A stretch of DNA of 64,000 bases from Pedobacter yonginensis (GCF_003173595.1 NZ_QGNZ01000003.1:248001-312000); one strand, 5' to 3'; numbered from the stretch's first letter, positions 1 through 8,925 are shown. Notes: generated by a model not told the origin, from the sequence alone. Translations and numbers: made by a program.

Positions 1-95
1 TCCCCTTCAAGCTTTAAGGCTACTCGATACAGTTATGAAAAAGTTATAACTATACTTATAACCTTTATAACAAATTTGATTTTATATAATTACAA

Positions 96-1088
96 TTAAA
101 ACTCTAAGAAGCGATTGATGTTCAACTGAACGGAGTCATTCTTTTTATGTACCCCCCTATTGAGTTGCAGGGCCCTTACACTCACGCCATTTCTTTCGAG
201 CAACAATTCATCGTAAAACCCTTTGTAATAAACATCCTTAACCTCATAGCGCCTGCTGTTCCAGCTATTGCTCATTTCTGCCCATTCGGGATAAAAAACC
301 ACAAACTCCTTGTAGGTTTTAAGTCCGAGTTTTTCTGCTTCTAATCTAGGCAGCACAACGGCATTGCCTAAAATCTGTGCGGTGTACACATGCTTTGGGT
401 TTTGATAAATATCTGCGGGCTTACCCGTTTGAAGAAGAATCCCGTTCCTGATAATCAATAGTTGATCTGCCAAGAATAAACCATCTGCCGGATCGTGAGA
501 AACCAAGATTACGGTAACACCTGTTTCTGAAGCTACACGTTTAATATCTGCTCGTAGCTGGTTTTTTAACAAGGCATCTACCTGACTAAATGGTTCATCT
601 AAAAGCAAAACTTTGGTATCAGCAACCATGGCTTTGGCAATCGCGACACGTTGTTGCTCACCTCCGCTTAGCTCGATAATCTTCTTGTTCTGAAGTGGAA
701 GGATCCTCAAATGCTCCATAATGGCCAAAGTTTTTTCGGCTTTGGTTTTTAGGTCGGTATTGGAATGTTGCGATGCGATGTTATCATAAACCTTGGCATA
801 GATGTTTAATGAAAAATCTTGGGTAACCATTTTCATTTGCTTATGCCCTGGTATGAGTTGTTCGTCTGGCCCTTTTACCTTTTCGTTCTCGAAATAGATT
901 TCGCCATCATCTGTTTTTAATAATCCATAAATCGATTTCAATAAGGTAGATTTTCCACTTCCACTCTCGCCAATAATGGCAACAACATCTCCCCTATTGA
1001 TTTCAAAACTGATATTTTTAACGCCTCCAGCCTGTTCTGACTGGTACTGCTTAGTTAATTTTTTTACACTGATTATGGTATCGCTCAC
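96..1088 (-). CDS. ABC transporter ATP-binding protein (FbpC/PotA-like)
   Basis: This is the nucleotide-binding subunit of an ABC importer or exporter. It hydrolyses ATP at the cytoplasmic face of the membrane to drive a partner permease. Counting from the GTG start, Walker A (GESGSGKST) is at residues 40-48, the Q-loop Gln at 90, the signature LSGGEQQR at 140-147, Walker B (LLLDEP) at 161-166 and the switch His at 198. About 90 residues after the core resemble the C-terminal regulatory extension of iron, polyamine or molybdate type ATPases. The frame opens further upstream only at a TTG (1115), which lies inside a heptamer repeat. The GTG at 1088 (MSDTIISVKKL) gives a normal N-terminus, so I chose it. 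No permease gene is adjacent, so the substrate is unknown. Confidence 0.85.
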   Translation of the reverse strand: MSDTIISVKKLTKQYQSEQAGGVKNISFEINRGDVVAIIGESGSGKSTLLKSIYGLLKTDDGEIYFENEKVKGPDEQLIPGHKQMKMVTQDFSLNIYAKVYDNIASQHSNTDLKTKAEKTLAIMEHLRILPLQNKKIIELSGGEQQRVAIAKAMVADTKVLLLDEPFSQVDALLKNQLRADIKRVASETGVTVILVSHDPADGLFLADQLLIIRNGILLQTGKPADIYQNPKHVYTAQILGNAVVLPRLEAEKLGLKTYKEFVVFYPEWAEMSNSWNSRRYEVKDVYYKGFYDELLLERNGVSVRALQLNRGVHKKNDSVQLNINRFLEF

Positions 1089-1109
1089 TTTGTAAATATA
1101 AAGGTAAAT

Positions 1110-1235
1110 GACCAAAGGAGAAAGACCAAAGCGAAAAGACTAAAGCAAAAAGACCAAAGGTGAAAGGCTAAAGCAAAAAGACTAAAGGGGAAAGACCAAA
1201 GGTGAAAGGCTAAAGCAAAAAGACTAAAGGAGAGA
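1110..1235. repeat. Degenerate heptanucleotide array, 18 units
   Basis: Eighteen contiguous 7-base units fit the pattern GRYYAAA alternating with GNNRAAA, for example GACCAAA GGTGAAA GGCTAAA GCAAAAA. The array ends 22 bases before the GTG start of the ABC ATPase gene on the minus strand, so it occupies that gene's presumed promoter or leader. A second 7-base array of different sequence lies before lpxB. Confidence 0.85.
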
Positions 1236-1401
1236 GATCATCTATTGTAAAATCTATTTTATACGATTTATCAGAGTAGAACTTACAGAAGATTACGATT
1301 ATAAAAAAGAATTAGCCAAAATGAGGGAAGGGAAATACCTAAAATTTAAAACTAATTTAAGTGATTTAACACAGAGCATCTTTTTAGAAACTTTTAAAAA
1401 A

Positions 1402-1433
1402 AAATCCTGTTCCGCCTAACCGAAACAGGATTT
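1402..1433 (-). terminator. Rho-independent terminator after the outer-membrane barrel gene
   Basis: AAATCCTGTTCCG pairs with CGAAACAGGATTT (13 bp, one mismatch, 6-base loop). On the minus strand it is followed by a run of T. It sits 23 bases after the stop of the barrel gene at 1457. Confidence 0.85.
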
Positions 1434-1456
1434 CATTTTATGTGTGTTGCTGTTTA

Positions 1457-2272
1457 TTAATTTAAGCCAAAGGTTACACCGAAACTCATGTTTTTTAATC
1501 CGGCTTGTGCTGGCGTAGTAAACATATCGTTGAAATAGTATTTGGTAAACAAACCTAAACCGCCGTAACCAAACCTCAATGTTCCTCCGTAACGAACCGA
1601 TTGGAAATGATAGCTATCGTATTGTTTTTCTTTTCCACGCTCTTCACTAATCTGTTTTACCTTTCCATTTAGCAAAAAGCTAACTTCAGGGCCTAAAATG
1701 AAGTAAAATCTGTTGCCTTTTTTAATTTCGCTCGTACGGAACTCAAAGTTTAATGGGATATGTACATAACTGCTTGAGAAACGGTTTTTAGAAAAGGCTA
1801 CGTTTTCATTAACGTAGGTTAACGTTGGTTGATTTTTCTGAATGGTAATGTTGTCCCTCAAACGAATCAGTGTCCAATCGAAACCGCCTGCAACATAAAT
1901 TTTAAAGTTAGAGTTGAAACGGTATCCAAATTGTAAAACATCAAAGGAGAATGTGCTGGTTTTACCACCTTTATAATCTAAAAATTCATTATTTGGGGAG
2001 AGGTTAAAATCGCCATTATCCACTAATCTAGAGAAACCCAAATCTACTCTGGTAAAAGTAATTCCTCCAACAAAACGACCCTTTTTTGCTGCATTAACCG
2101 CTGAATCAGTTTTTTTGCTTTCGCCACCGTTAAGAGTTACCGAAAATTTGATGTTTTTTTTCTTTTTAATTACTGTATCTTTTGCTGTAGTATCTTGTTG
2201 CGCAAAAGCACTTGGAGCCATAACACCGGCAAGCCCGCTTACCAAAAGTGTTGTAAAAATTAGATGTTTCAT
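1457..2272 (-). CDS. Outer-membrane beta-barrel protein
   Basis: A 271-residue secreted protein with a clear signal peptide (residues 1-24, ending SAFAQ) and a lysine-rich stretch (KKKKN) soon after. The rest alternates polar and aromatic residues in short strands (FSFDVLQFGYRF, FYFILGPEVSF, GGLGLFTKYYF) and ends FGVTFGLN, as in small 8-10 strand barrels of the PorT/OmpW-like type in Bacteroidetes. It follows a sigma factor and an anti-sigma-like membrane protein on the same strand. This makes it a plausible end product of that regulatory unit, perhaps in envelope stress. The exact function is not recognisable. A repeat array fills its upstream gap. Confidence 0.7.
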   Translation of the reverse strand: MKHLIFTTLLVSGLAGVMAPSAFAQQDTTAKDTVIKKKKNIKFSVTLNGGESKKTDSAVNAAKKGRFVGGITFTRVDLGFSRLVDNGDFNLSPNNEFLDYKGGKTSTFSFDVLQFGYRFNSNFKIYVAGGFDWTLIRLRDNITIQKNQPTLTYVNENVAFSKNRFSSSYVHIPLNFEFRTSEIKKGNRFYFILGPEVSFLLNGKVKQISEERGKEKQYDSYHFQSVRYGGTLRFGYGGLGLFTKYYFNDMFTTPAQAGLKNMSFGVTFGLN

Positions 2273-2286
2273 ATTTGTGTGTGGTT

Positions 2287-2358
2287 TTGAATGAGTGAAT
2301 GTTTGAATGATGGAATTATTGAATGAGTGAATGGTTTGAATTTTGATGGATTGAATGG
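2287..2358. repeat. Degenerate octanucleotide array, 9 units
   Basis: Nine 8-base units resemble TTGAATGA or GTGAATGG. They lie directly upstream of the barrel gene start at 2272 (minus strand) and downstream of the anti-sigma-like gene. The placement resembles the heptamer arrays before the ABC ATPase and lpxB. Confidence 0.7.
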
Positions 2359-2393
2359 TTTTTGTCTTAGCTTTTCAAATCCTAAAATTCTAT

Positions 2394-3140
2394 TTATTTT
2401 TTATTCTTTTTACCAAATTTAAAAGGCCCAATATTTATAGATGAAAGTGAAGAGTCATCATCATCGGTACGAAATTGAATGAACTTATCCTTTCTTTTAT
2501 CTACTTTATTTACAATTAGGTTTACCACATCGCCAACATTACGAATGGCTTTATTACTTTGGTCGTCATCACTAATTACATCTTCTGCCGGTGTTTCTAC
2601 CATCGCAATTACCGTTGCGCTAGGCTGTTGAATGGCTTCTTCAATTTTTTTCTTAATAAGTTCTTGTTTAGGTTGTTCTACTTTTGCAATTGTGCTTTCC
2701 TGTTTTTGCATTTCAGGCGCAGTAAACATTTTTTTCTTTTCAAAAGGCTGAACATCGTTGCCCATTTTTGTTTTTACTACTGCTCCAGCTGGTTTTGCAG
2801 ACGCCTTAATAACTGTAGCTACTTCTTCTGCGGGTACAACAACCGTTTTTGGTGCATCAATAGATGCTTTATTGTCGGTAATCGGTTGATTCTTTTTTGG
2901 TTCTATGTTATTTGCAAGTTGTTTTGGTTGGCTTTCTTGCTGTTGATAAACTAAAAAGCCCACGGTAGCCATTAACAAAACCGCAGCGGCTGATAACCAA
3001 AAAATTGGCAACATCCTTTTTTTCTTCGGCTCAATCTCGCTTTCAATACTGCTCCATAAATCTCTCGATGGTGCCACTTCTGCATCCGCAAAAGCATCTT
3101 TAAACAATTGATCAAAATCCTTATCCTGTATAGGTTGCAT
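2394..3140 (-). CDS. Anti-sigma-factor-like single-pass membrane protein
   Basis: A 248-residue protein with a cytoplasmic N-terminal segment (about residues 1-45, containing DLWSSIESEIEPKKK), one transmembrane helix (LPIFWLSAAAVLLMATVGFLV) and a long, low-complexity periplasmic part rich in Lys, Glu, Pro and Ala. This is the usual layout of the gene after an ECF sigma factor in Bacteroidetes. It has no HxxxCxxC zinc anti-sigma motif, so binding to the sigma factor is inferred from layout and position. The ATG at 3140 overlaps the end of the sigma gene by 20 bases, which suggests translational coupling. An in-frame TTG at 3146 is the less likely start. Confidence 0.7.
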   Translation of the reverse strand: MQPIQDKDFDQLFKDAFADAEVAPSRDLWSSIESEIEPKKKRMLPIFWLSAAAVLLMATVGFLVYQQQESQPKQLANNIEPKKNQPITDNKASIDAPKTVVVPAEEVATVIKASAKPAGAVVKTKMGNDVQPFEKKKMFTAPEMQKQESTIAKVEQPKQELIKKKIEEAIQQPSATVIAMVETPAEDVISDDDQSNKAIRNVGDVVNLIVNKVDKRKDKFIQFRTDDDDSSLSSINIGPFKFGKKNKK

Positions 3141-3690
3141 AACCAAATCCCTCCATTTTTATAATTTCTTCTTTTAAAATCGCCCTTGCTCTAGATAGTT
3201 GAGATTTACTTGCGCCTTCTGAAATACCAAGTGTTTCTCCAATTTCTTTGTGCGAATAACCTTCTATAACATACATATTGAAAACCATTCTGTATCCATC
3301 TGCTAGCTTTTGGATTACCTTCATTAAATCCTGCATACCCAGAGTTCCGAAATCAAAGCCGGTAGAGGGTTGCTCGTAGGCTTCATCAATTTCTACCACA
3401 TTTAAACTGCGTAAATTTTTGCGGTAACTTTCTATCGCCGTGTTCACCATTACTCTTCTAATCCAACCTTCGAAAGAACCATCCCCTTTGTACATGTCGA
3501 TTTTCTGAAAGACCTTAATGTAACCCATTTGCAAAATATCTTCAGCTTCCATCCTATCTTTTGCGTATCGCATACAAACGGCCAACATTTTTGATGCGGT
3601 TTGCTTGTAAAGCAGCTCTTGCATCTTTCGGTCGCCGGCTTTGCAGCCTTGCATCAAATCGTTTATGGTATAGCGTAGGGTCAATTTCAT
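3121..3690 (-). CDS. ECF-family RNA polymerase sigma factor
   Basis: A 189-residue sigma-70 family protein with only regions 2 and 4, as in ECF sigma factors. Region 2 spans about residues 25-92 (AEDILQMGYIKVFQKI, GSFEGWIRRVMVNTAIESYR). Region 4 spans about 120-175, with the helix-turn-helix GYSHKEIGETLGISEGASKS. It directs RNA polymerase to a specific promoter set. It is first in a three-gene minus-strand set with the overlapping anti-sigma-like gene and an outer-membrane barrel. The target promoters are not identifiable from the window; autoregulation is common for such genes but not shown here. Confidence 0.9.
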   Translation of the reverse strand: MKLTLRYTINDLMQGCKAGDRKMQELLYKQTASKMLAVCMRYAKDRMEAEDILQMGYIKVFQKIDMYKGDGSFEGWIRRVMVNTAIESYRKNLRSLNVVEIDEAYEQPSTGFDFGTLGMQDLMKVIQKLADGYRMVFNMYVIEGYSHKEIGETLGISEGASKSQLSRARAILKEEIIKMEGFGYATYTG

Positions 3691-3913
3691 TGTGCGTTTG
3701 TATATAGAAGATGAGCGTTTACAAACAATGGTTGCATGGAGCGTTAAAAAAAGTTAAAATAAGTTGAGATAATTACTAAAACATTGATTTACAACAAGAT
3801 AAAAAATACAAAAACACCAAAGAATGATAATTATTTCATCACCTATCGGCTATTTTCATTTAAAATCAACTTTTGGTGAATCCTTTTGTTAAAGATATAT
3901 AATTTGATGTGAT

Positions 3914-4423
3914 ATGTCAGAAATCTTAATTATTAATGGGAGTGCTAGATTGAACGGCGATACACAAAAATTTTTAAGCAAACTTTTAGAAGGTATTGAC
4001 CACACACAAATCAATTTAGTTGAACATTATTTCCTTCCTTACAATTACAATAATAGTTATCCGAACGAAGATCAGTTCGAAACATTTGGCAAAGAAATTC
4101 TCTACCACAAGCACATCATTTTTGCAACACCCGTTTATTGGTACTCGATGAGTGGACGGATGAAAACTTTGTTCGATCGCCTTACCGATTGGGTTACCCT
4201 CAATCAGGAAGTTGGAAGAAACCTAAAAGGCAAAACTATGAAATTGATTGCTGTTGGCACCGATGCAAGTTTACCAGATGGCTTTACAACTCCCTTTTAC
4301 ATGACTGCAAATTACTTAGAAATGAACTTTAAAGGCCATATTTACTTTAATGTTAATGAAACGATAAGGGAGGAAGAATTGGTAGAAATCAGGAAAACTT
4401 TCTTTAGTTTTATGGCAGAATAA
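3914..4423 (+). CDS. NAD(P)H-dependent oxidoreductase, flavodoxin fold
   Basis: A 169-residue cytoplasmic protein of the NADPH-dependent FMN reductase family. The N-terminal beta strand and phosphate loop (ILIINGSARLNGDTQKFL) bind FMN. The central PVYWYSMSGRMKTLFDRLTDW is the characteristic flavin-contacting stretch. Such enzymes reduce FMN, quinones or azo/nitro compounds; the substrate here is unknown. It reads toward the carbonic anhydrase gene 58 bases downstream, and the two could be cotranscribed. The ATG at 3914 is preceded by an AT-rich region with TTTTG and TATAATTTG blocks that loosely fit a Bacteroidetes promoter. Confidence 0.82.
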   Translation: MSEILIINGSARLNGDTQKFLSKLLEGIDHTQINLVEHYFLPYNYNNSYPNEDQFETFGKEILYHKHIIFATPVYWYSMSGRMKTLFDRLTDWVTLNQEVGRNLKGKTMKLIAVGTDASLPDGFTTPFYMTANYLEMNFKGHIYFNVNETIREEELVEIRKTFFSFMAE

Positions 4424-4481
4424 CCGCTCAAATTACACCTCATCATATTATGTTAAACACAAAAACAACAGCTTAATTAAA

Positions 4482-5108
4482 ATGAATGTAGCAGAAGTAT
4501 TTAAGAATAACGATCAATGGATCGCTGATAAGTTGGCGATAGATCCGGATTATTTTACAAATTTAGCCAAGGGGCAAAGTCCAGAATTTTTATATATCGG
4601 TTGCTCTGATAGCCGAGTGACCGCCGAAGATTTGATGGGCATTAAGCCTGGTGAGGCTTTTATTCACCGCAACATTGCTAACTTGGTTAACAATGTAGAT
4701 TTAAATGTAATGACGGTTTTAAACTATGCCGTGCGTCATTTGAAAGTTAATCATATTGTTGTATGCGGCCACTATAATTGTGGGGGGGTTAAGGCAGCGA
4801 TGCAACCAGCCGATATGGGCATTTTAAATCCTTGGCTCAGAAACATTCGCGATGTGTATCGCATCCACAAAAATGAACTTAGCCAAATAGAAGACGAGGC
4901 TGCGCGTTACGACAGATTGGTGGAATTAAATGTTCAAGAACAATGTGTGAACTTGCTTAAAACAGCTGCCGTTCAAGAAGCGATTACGCTACGTGGCCTA
5001 ACGGTGCATGGTTGGGTATTTGATATTAGAACAGGGAAATTAATCGACCTAAAAATTGATTTTGATGGGATATTGAAGGACATTAAAGAGATTTATAATC
5101 TTTATTAG
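4482..5108 (+). CDS. Beta-class carbonic anhydrase
   Basis: A 208-residue cytoplasmic enzyme that interconverts CO2 and bicarbonate. The zinc ligands of the beta class are present: Cys41 and Asp43 in CSDSR, then His97 and Cys100 in GHYNCGG. Arg45 completes the Asp-Arg dyad. Length and motif spacing are normal for the family. It supplies bicarbonate for carboxylation reactions and helps pH balance. A bidirectional hairpin terminator follows. Confidence 0.95.
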   Translation: MNVAEVFKNNDQWIADKLAIDPDYFTNLAKGQSPEFLYIGCSDSRVTAEDLMGIKPGEAFIHRNIANLVNNVDLNVMTVLNYAVRHLKVNHIVVCGHYNCGGVKAAMQPADMGILNPWLRNIRDVYRIHKNELSQIEDEAARYDRLVELNVQEQCVNLLKTAAVQEAITLRGLTVHGWVFDIRTGKLIDLKIDFDGILKDIKEIYNLY

Positions 5109-5143
5109 TCCGAGGTTGGTAGTCTGAGGACCATATTCGTACA

Positions 5144-5203
5144 AAAAGACCGATGTTTGAAGCAAGGGAATTTATCTTTTCCAACCTCCGACATCGGTCT
5201 TTT
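5144..5203. terminator. Bidirectional terminator between convergent genes
   Basis: AAAAGACCGATGT (5144-5156) pairs perfectly with ACATCGGTCTTTT (5191-5203). Both strands carry a T run after the stem, so it can end both the carbonic anhydrase transcript and the converging kduD transcript. The loop is long (34 bases). Confidence 0.75.
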
Positions 5204-5226
5204 TTGATTTCAAAATAAAAGATTAA

Positions 5227-5991
5227 TTATCTTCCCATCCAACCGCCATCCACAGTCAATATCGTTCCATGAACGTAATCACTTGCCGATGAGGCCAGGA
5301 AAAGTGTTGGTCCTTTAAAATCTTCCGGAGTTCCCCATCTTCCTGCTGGGATGCGGGCCAAAATAGAAGCACTTCTTTCTTGATCTTCTCTTAAGGCCGA
5401 AGTATTATCCGTAGCGATGTAGCCTGGCGCAATGGCGTTTACATTAACACCTTTTGATGCCCATTCATTAGCAAAAGCTTTTGTTAGAGAAGCAATTGCA
5501 CCTTTACTTGCTGCGTAACCTGGTACAGTTATTCCACCCTGAAAAGAGAGAAGTGATGCCGTAAAAATTATTTTTCCTGCCCCCCTTCCAACCATATCTC
5601 TGCCAATTTCTCGCGTTAAAATAAAGGGTGCGGTTTGATTTACCTCAATTACTTCATCCCAATATTCGTCTGGATGTTCGGCAATGGGCTTGCGCAAAAT
5701 GGTTCCTGCATTGTTTACCAAAATATCGATTACGGGATGCTCGGCTTTGACTTGTTTCGCAAAGGATAATGTGGCATTTCGGTTGCTAAAATCACATTGA
5801 TAAGCATAAAACTTTCTGCCTAAGGCCAAAATTTCTTGCTCTACACGGCTATTTTGAAGTTCTAAACTGGCAGAAACGCCGATAATATCAGCTCCTGCTT
5901 CGGCTAATGCCAAAGCCATTGCCTTGCCAATCCCCCTTTTGCAACCTGTAACTAAGGCAGTTTTACCTGCTAAATCAAATATTTTTGACAT
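5227..5991 (-). CDS. kduD: 2-dehydro-3-deoxy-D-gluconate 5-dehydrogenase
   Basis: A 254-residue classical short-chain dehydrogenase. It reduces 2,5-diketo-3-deoxygluconate to 2-keto-3-deoxygluconate with NAD(P)H, the step after KduI in breakdown of unsaturated uronates from pectin or similar polymers. The nucleotide-binding motif TGCKRGIG is at 15-22, NNAG at 93-96, and the catalytic Ser146, Tyr159 and Lys163 (YAASK) are all present. The assignment rests on the SDR type plus the adjacent kduI gene 97 bases upstream on the same strand. By sequence alone, other SDR functions such as gluconate 5-dehydrogenase would be possible. Confidence 0.88.
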   Translation of the reverse strand: MSKIFDLAGKTALVTGCKRGIGKAMALALAEAGADIIGVSASLELQNSRVEQEILALGRKFYAYQCDFSNRNATLSFAKQVKAEHPVIDILVNNAGTILRKPIAEHPDEYWDEVIEVNQTAPFILTREIGRDMVGRGAGKIIFTASLLSFQGGITVPGYAASKGAIASLTKAFANEWASKGVNVNAIAPGYIATDNTSALREDQERSASILARIPAGRWGTPEDFKGPTLFLASSASDYVHGTILTVDGGWMGR

Positions 5992-6088
5992 TTTTTTTAA
6001 GTTGAATGATGATGGTATCGAAACTTTTGAATATTCTTCGACAAGCTCGGAATGATCAAAGCTAAAACCTGGAGTAATCTCGTATAAA

Positions 6089-6931
6089 TTATTTCAATTC
6101 GGTAATCGCACAATGATCCATATCGCCGTAATCGAGATTTTCTCCTGCCATACCCCAAATAAAGGTGTAATTGCTGGTACCTGCGCCTGAATGGATAGAC
6201 CAGTTTGGCGAAATTACGGCTTGGTCGTTCTGCATCCAAATGTGACGCGTTTCTTGCGGTTGTCCCATAAAATGACACACACTTTGTCCTTGCGGAACTT
6301 CGAAATAAAAGTAAGCTTCCATCCTTCTATCGTGCGTGTGTGCAGGCATGGTATTCCAGATACTGCCCGATTTTAATTCGGTCATGCCCATTTGCAATTG
6401 GCAGGTTGGTAAAACACTATTTACCAAGAGTTTATTAATTATCCGATGATTTGCAGTTTCTGGACTTCCTAGTTCTACAATTTCCGCATCAGCTTTGCTT
6501 ACTTTTTTGGTTGGGTAGCTATGGTGGGCTGGGGCCGAGTTGATGTACAATTTAGTGGGTTCGTTTTGGTCGGCAGATTCAAATGAAACGGACTGCGTAC
6601 CTTTGCCAATATACAATGCTTCTTTGTAAGCGAGTTCATATGCTACGCCATCAGCCGTAACGATGGCTGTACCGCCTACATTGATGATACCGAGCTCTCT
6701 TCTTTCTAAAAAATAATTTGCTTTTAAATCATCCGGATTTGGAAGCTCAAGCTTTTGGTTTACTGGCATTGCCCCTCCAACAATATAGCGATCAAAGTGA
6801 GATAAGGTTAGGTTTACTTGGTTCGGTTCAAACACATTTTCAATTAAGAAGTTTTCGCGCAAGCTGGCCGTATCCATGTGTTTAACTTCCTTTGGACTTT
6901 GAGCATACCGACTTTCGAAATGATTATTCAT
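6089..6931 (-). CDS. kduI: 4-deoxy-L-threo-5-hexosulose-uronate ketol-isomerase
   Basis: A 280-residue cytoplasmic cupin-type isomerase that converts 5-keto-4-deoxyuronate to 2,5-diketo-3-deoxygluconate. The metal site is visible as His198, His200 and Glu205 (HTHDRRMEAYFYF) plus His247 (WSIHSGAG). The length matches the family, about 278-280 residues. It is followed by kduD on the same strand, forming the two-step isomerase/dehydrogenase pair for unsaturated uronate monomers. No lyase or uronate transporter gene lies in the window, so the source polymer cannot be read here. Confidence 0.93.
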   Translation of the reverse strand: MNNHFESRYAQSPKEVKHMDTASLRENFLIENVFEPNQVNLTLSHFDRYIVGGAMPVNQKLELPNPDDLKANYFLERRELGIINVGGTAIVTADGVAYELAYKEALYIGKGTQSVSFESADQNEPTKLYINSAPAHHSYPTKKVSKADAEIVELGSPETANHRIINKLLVNSVLPTCQLQMGMTELKSGSIWNTMPAHTHDRRMEAYFYFEVPQGQSVCHFMGQPQETRHIWMQNDQAVISPNWSIHSGAGTSNYTFIWGMAGENLDYGDMDHCAITELK

Positions 6932-7139
6932 TATATTGGATTAGAGATGTAAAATATTTGGATAGATTATGATTTCAAATCAAACCTTTGCAAATATATT
7001 TATACCATCCTTAATTAGGGAATGAATCTTGAATTTTATACTGCTTTTTGAATATCTTTTTGTAGGGCGCTTAAATGTATAACCATTTGGTTTTTAACTT
7101 TCTCTAAAACAATTTAAGCTTTAAGTAGCTTTTAATAGC

Positions 7140-7580
7140 ATGAGGATATTAAAAGCACTATTAGCAGATTTTGCGGGCGCTGCTGCACTAAACATTTTGC
7201 ACGAAACCGTTAGAAGGTTTGATAAAGACGCTCCAAAAGTGCATCGAATTGGTGAGGAAGCGCTATCTAAATCATTACACAAAATGAATTTAAGCGCACC
7301 CACCGGCGATCATCTATATCTAGCAACCTTGGCTAGCGATTTGGTAAGCAATAGCCTCTATTTCAGCGCGATTGGTTATGGAAAGGATAAGAATGTTTAT
7401 TTAAAGGGTGCTTTAGCCGGACTTACTGCTGGTTTCGGTGCGATAAGTTTACCTAGTAAACTGGGCTTAGATGATGCGCCCGTTACCAGAACGGATAAAA
7501 CCAAAATATTAACAGTTTCTTGGTATTTAATTGGTGGATTGGTTACCGCTGCTGTACTAAACAGATTGAATAAAGATTAA
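7140..7580 (+). CDS. Small membrane protein of unknown function
   Basis: A 146-residue protein. It starts with a short hydrophobic segment (ALLADFAGAAALNIL) and has further hydrophobic stretches around 78-104 (SLYFSAIGYG, GALAGLTAGFGAISLP) and 125-140 (ILTVSWYLIGGLVTAAVL). The second stretch is glycine and alanine rich, as in small integral membrane proteins. A conserved-looking motif HETVRRFDKDAPKV follows the first helix. I do not recognise a characterised family. It ends 8 bases before the M23 peptidase lipoprotein gene, which suggests cotranscription and a possible envelope role. Confidence 0.65.
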   Translation: MRILKALLADFAGAAALNILHETVRRFDKDAPKVHRIGEEALSKSLHKMNLSAPTGDHLYLATLASDLVSNSLYFSAIGYGKDKNVYLKGALAGLTAGFGAISLPSKLGLDDAPVTRTDKTKILTVSWYLIGGLVTAAVLNRLNKD

Positions 7581-7588
7581 CGTTAAGT

Positions 7589-8914
7589 ATGCAAAAACGA
7601 GATCATCTTTTTAAACTTTGTAGCTTGCTTTGTATTTTATCGCTCTTTGCATGTAAGGCAGGCACAGTAAATCTATTTAAAGCGGCTTCTCCTCATGAAG
7701 CCTATCAGAGAAAACTCATTAGTGCTGGCTTAGATAAAACAGCCATGGGTAGTGCCTGGATTCAATCGGCAGAAATTGGATTGCAGAAACCTGTATCGAT
7801 AACCATACCCTTTAAAGAGACAGGATACTTTGCCGCAGAAAAAGTACCAGTTGCTACCTACCGTTTTAATGCTGTAAAAGGGCAAAAGATTAACATTTCC
7901 TTGAGCCAAAAACCAAGCAAGGGTACAATGGTTTATGTAGATTTTTGGCTTTTAGCCAATACAAACACCCCAAAATTATTGGCTTCAAGAGATACGCTTG
8001 GAAACAATATTCAGTTTGACATTGATGAGAGTGGAGATTATTTGGTGAGGCTACAGCCTGAGCTTTTACAGAGTGTTGAATATACGCTGGAAATAACAAC
8101 AGGACCATCTTTGGCTTTCCCGACCTCATCGAAAAGCAGTAGTAGTATTAAGAGCTATTGGGGCGATGGAAGAGACGATAATGCCAGAAAGCATGAAGGT
8201 GTAGATATTTTTGGTCGCTTTCGAAGCCTTGTATTGGCCATTGCGGAGGGTACGGTGACACGTGTAAATGAAAATAATTTGGGTGGCAAAGTGGTTTGGC
8301 TTCGCCCGAAGGGCAAAAACTACACCCTTTATTACGCCCACCTAGATGAACAAATTGCAATTGAAGGGCAAGAAGTTAAAATTGGCGATACTTTAGGTTT
8401 AATGGGCAATACCGGTAATGCTAAAACAACGCCTACTCATTTACACTTTGGCATTTATGAATTTAGCGGTGCGGTAAATCCACTTCCATTCATCAACCCT
8501 GTATCGAAAACACCTGCTGCCATATCAGCATCACTGACTAACTTAAATAAAACATTAAGGACCGTTTCTGTTGTAAAGTTATATGCTAATGCATCCGCTC
8601 AAGCGAATGTTATATCTTCACTACCCACAGGTACAATTGTAAACATAAATGCGGCAAGCAGCAACTTTTATAAAAGTGAGTTACCAGATGGCCGGGTAGG
8701 CTTTATCAAAAACGCTGATCTATCTCAAACCACCAAACCTTTAAAGCAATTAAAAATTAAGGCTAATCAAACTACATTATACAATCGTCCAGATTCTTTA
8801 GCACCAAAAAAATTAAATTTGAGGGAAGGCGAAACGGTTAGCGTTTTAGGTACCTTTGGCAATTACCAGCTGATAAACAATGAGAATATGGAAATTGGCT
8901 GGATTACTAAATAG
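7589..8914 (+). CDS. M23 family peptidase lipoprotein with SH3-like tail
   Basis: A 441-residue lipoprotein with a signal peptide and lipobox ending at Cys22 (LSLFAC). An N-terminal beta-rich region (about 60-175) precedes an M23/LytM domain at about 190-300. The zinc and catalytic residues are present: His202 and Asp206 in HEGVD, His251 in YYAHL, and His284/His286 in THLHFG. It should cleave peptidoglycan cross-bridges or peptides in the envelope. After the peptidase, about residues 320-441 look like two bacterial SH3-like repeats (VSVVKLYANASAQANVISSL; TLYNRPDSLAPKKLNLREG), which may bind cell wall. It is closely followed by a YjbQ gene. Confidence 0.88.
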   Translation: MQKRDHLFKLCSLLCILSLFACKAGTVNLFKAASPHEAYQRKLISAGLDKTAMGSAWIQSAEIGLQKPVSITIPFKETGYFAAEKVPVATYRFNAVKGQKINISLSQKPSKGTMVYVDFWLLANTNTPKLLASRDTLGNNIQFDIDESGDYLVRLQPELLQSVEYTLEITTGPSLAFPTSSKSSSSIKSYWGDGRDDNARKHEGVDIFGRFRSLVLAIAEGTVTRVNENNLGGKVVWLRPKGKNYTLYYAHLDEQIAIEGQEVKIGDTLGLMGNTGNAKTTPTHLHFGIYEFSGAVNPLPFINPVSKTPAAISASLTNLNKTLRTVSVVKLYANASAQANVISSLPTGTIVNINAASSNFYKSELPDGRVGFIKNADLSQTTKPLKQLKIKANQTTLYNRPDSLAPKKLNLREGETVSVLGTFGNYQLINNENMEIGWITK

Positions 8915-8925
8915 CACCACAAATT

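Larger units (their letters stand above)
1089..1456. other. Intergenic region with array, small open frame and terminator
   Basis: Besides the heptamer array, this gap has a plus-strand open frame without a clear start, from about 1228 to 1419. It contains an ATG at 1321 and would encode a short lysine-rich peptide (EDYDYKKELAKMREGKYLKF and onward). It may be the tail of a lost gene. I do not recognise it and do not call it as a gene. Confidence 0.4.

Noticed and set aside
5997..6278. A 93-residue minus-strand frame overlapping kduI
   Set aside because: It lies inside the kduI coding region in another frame and has no family features.
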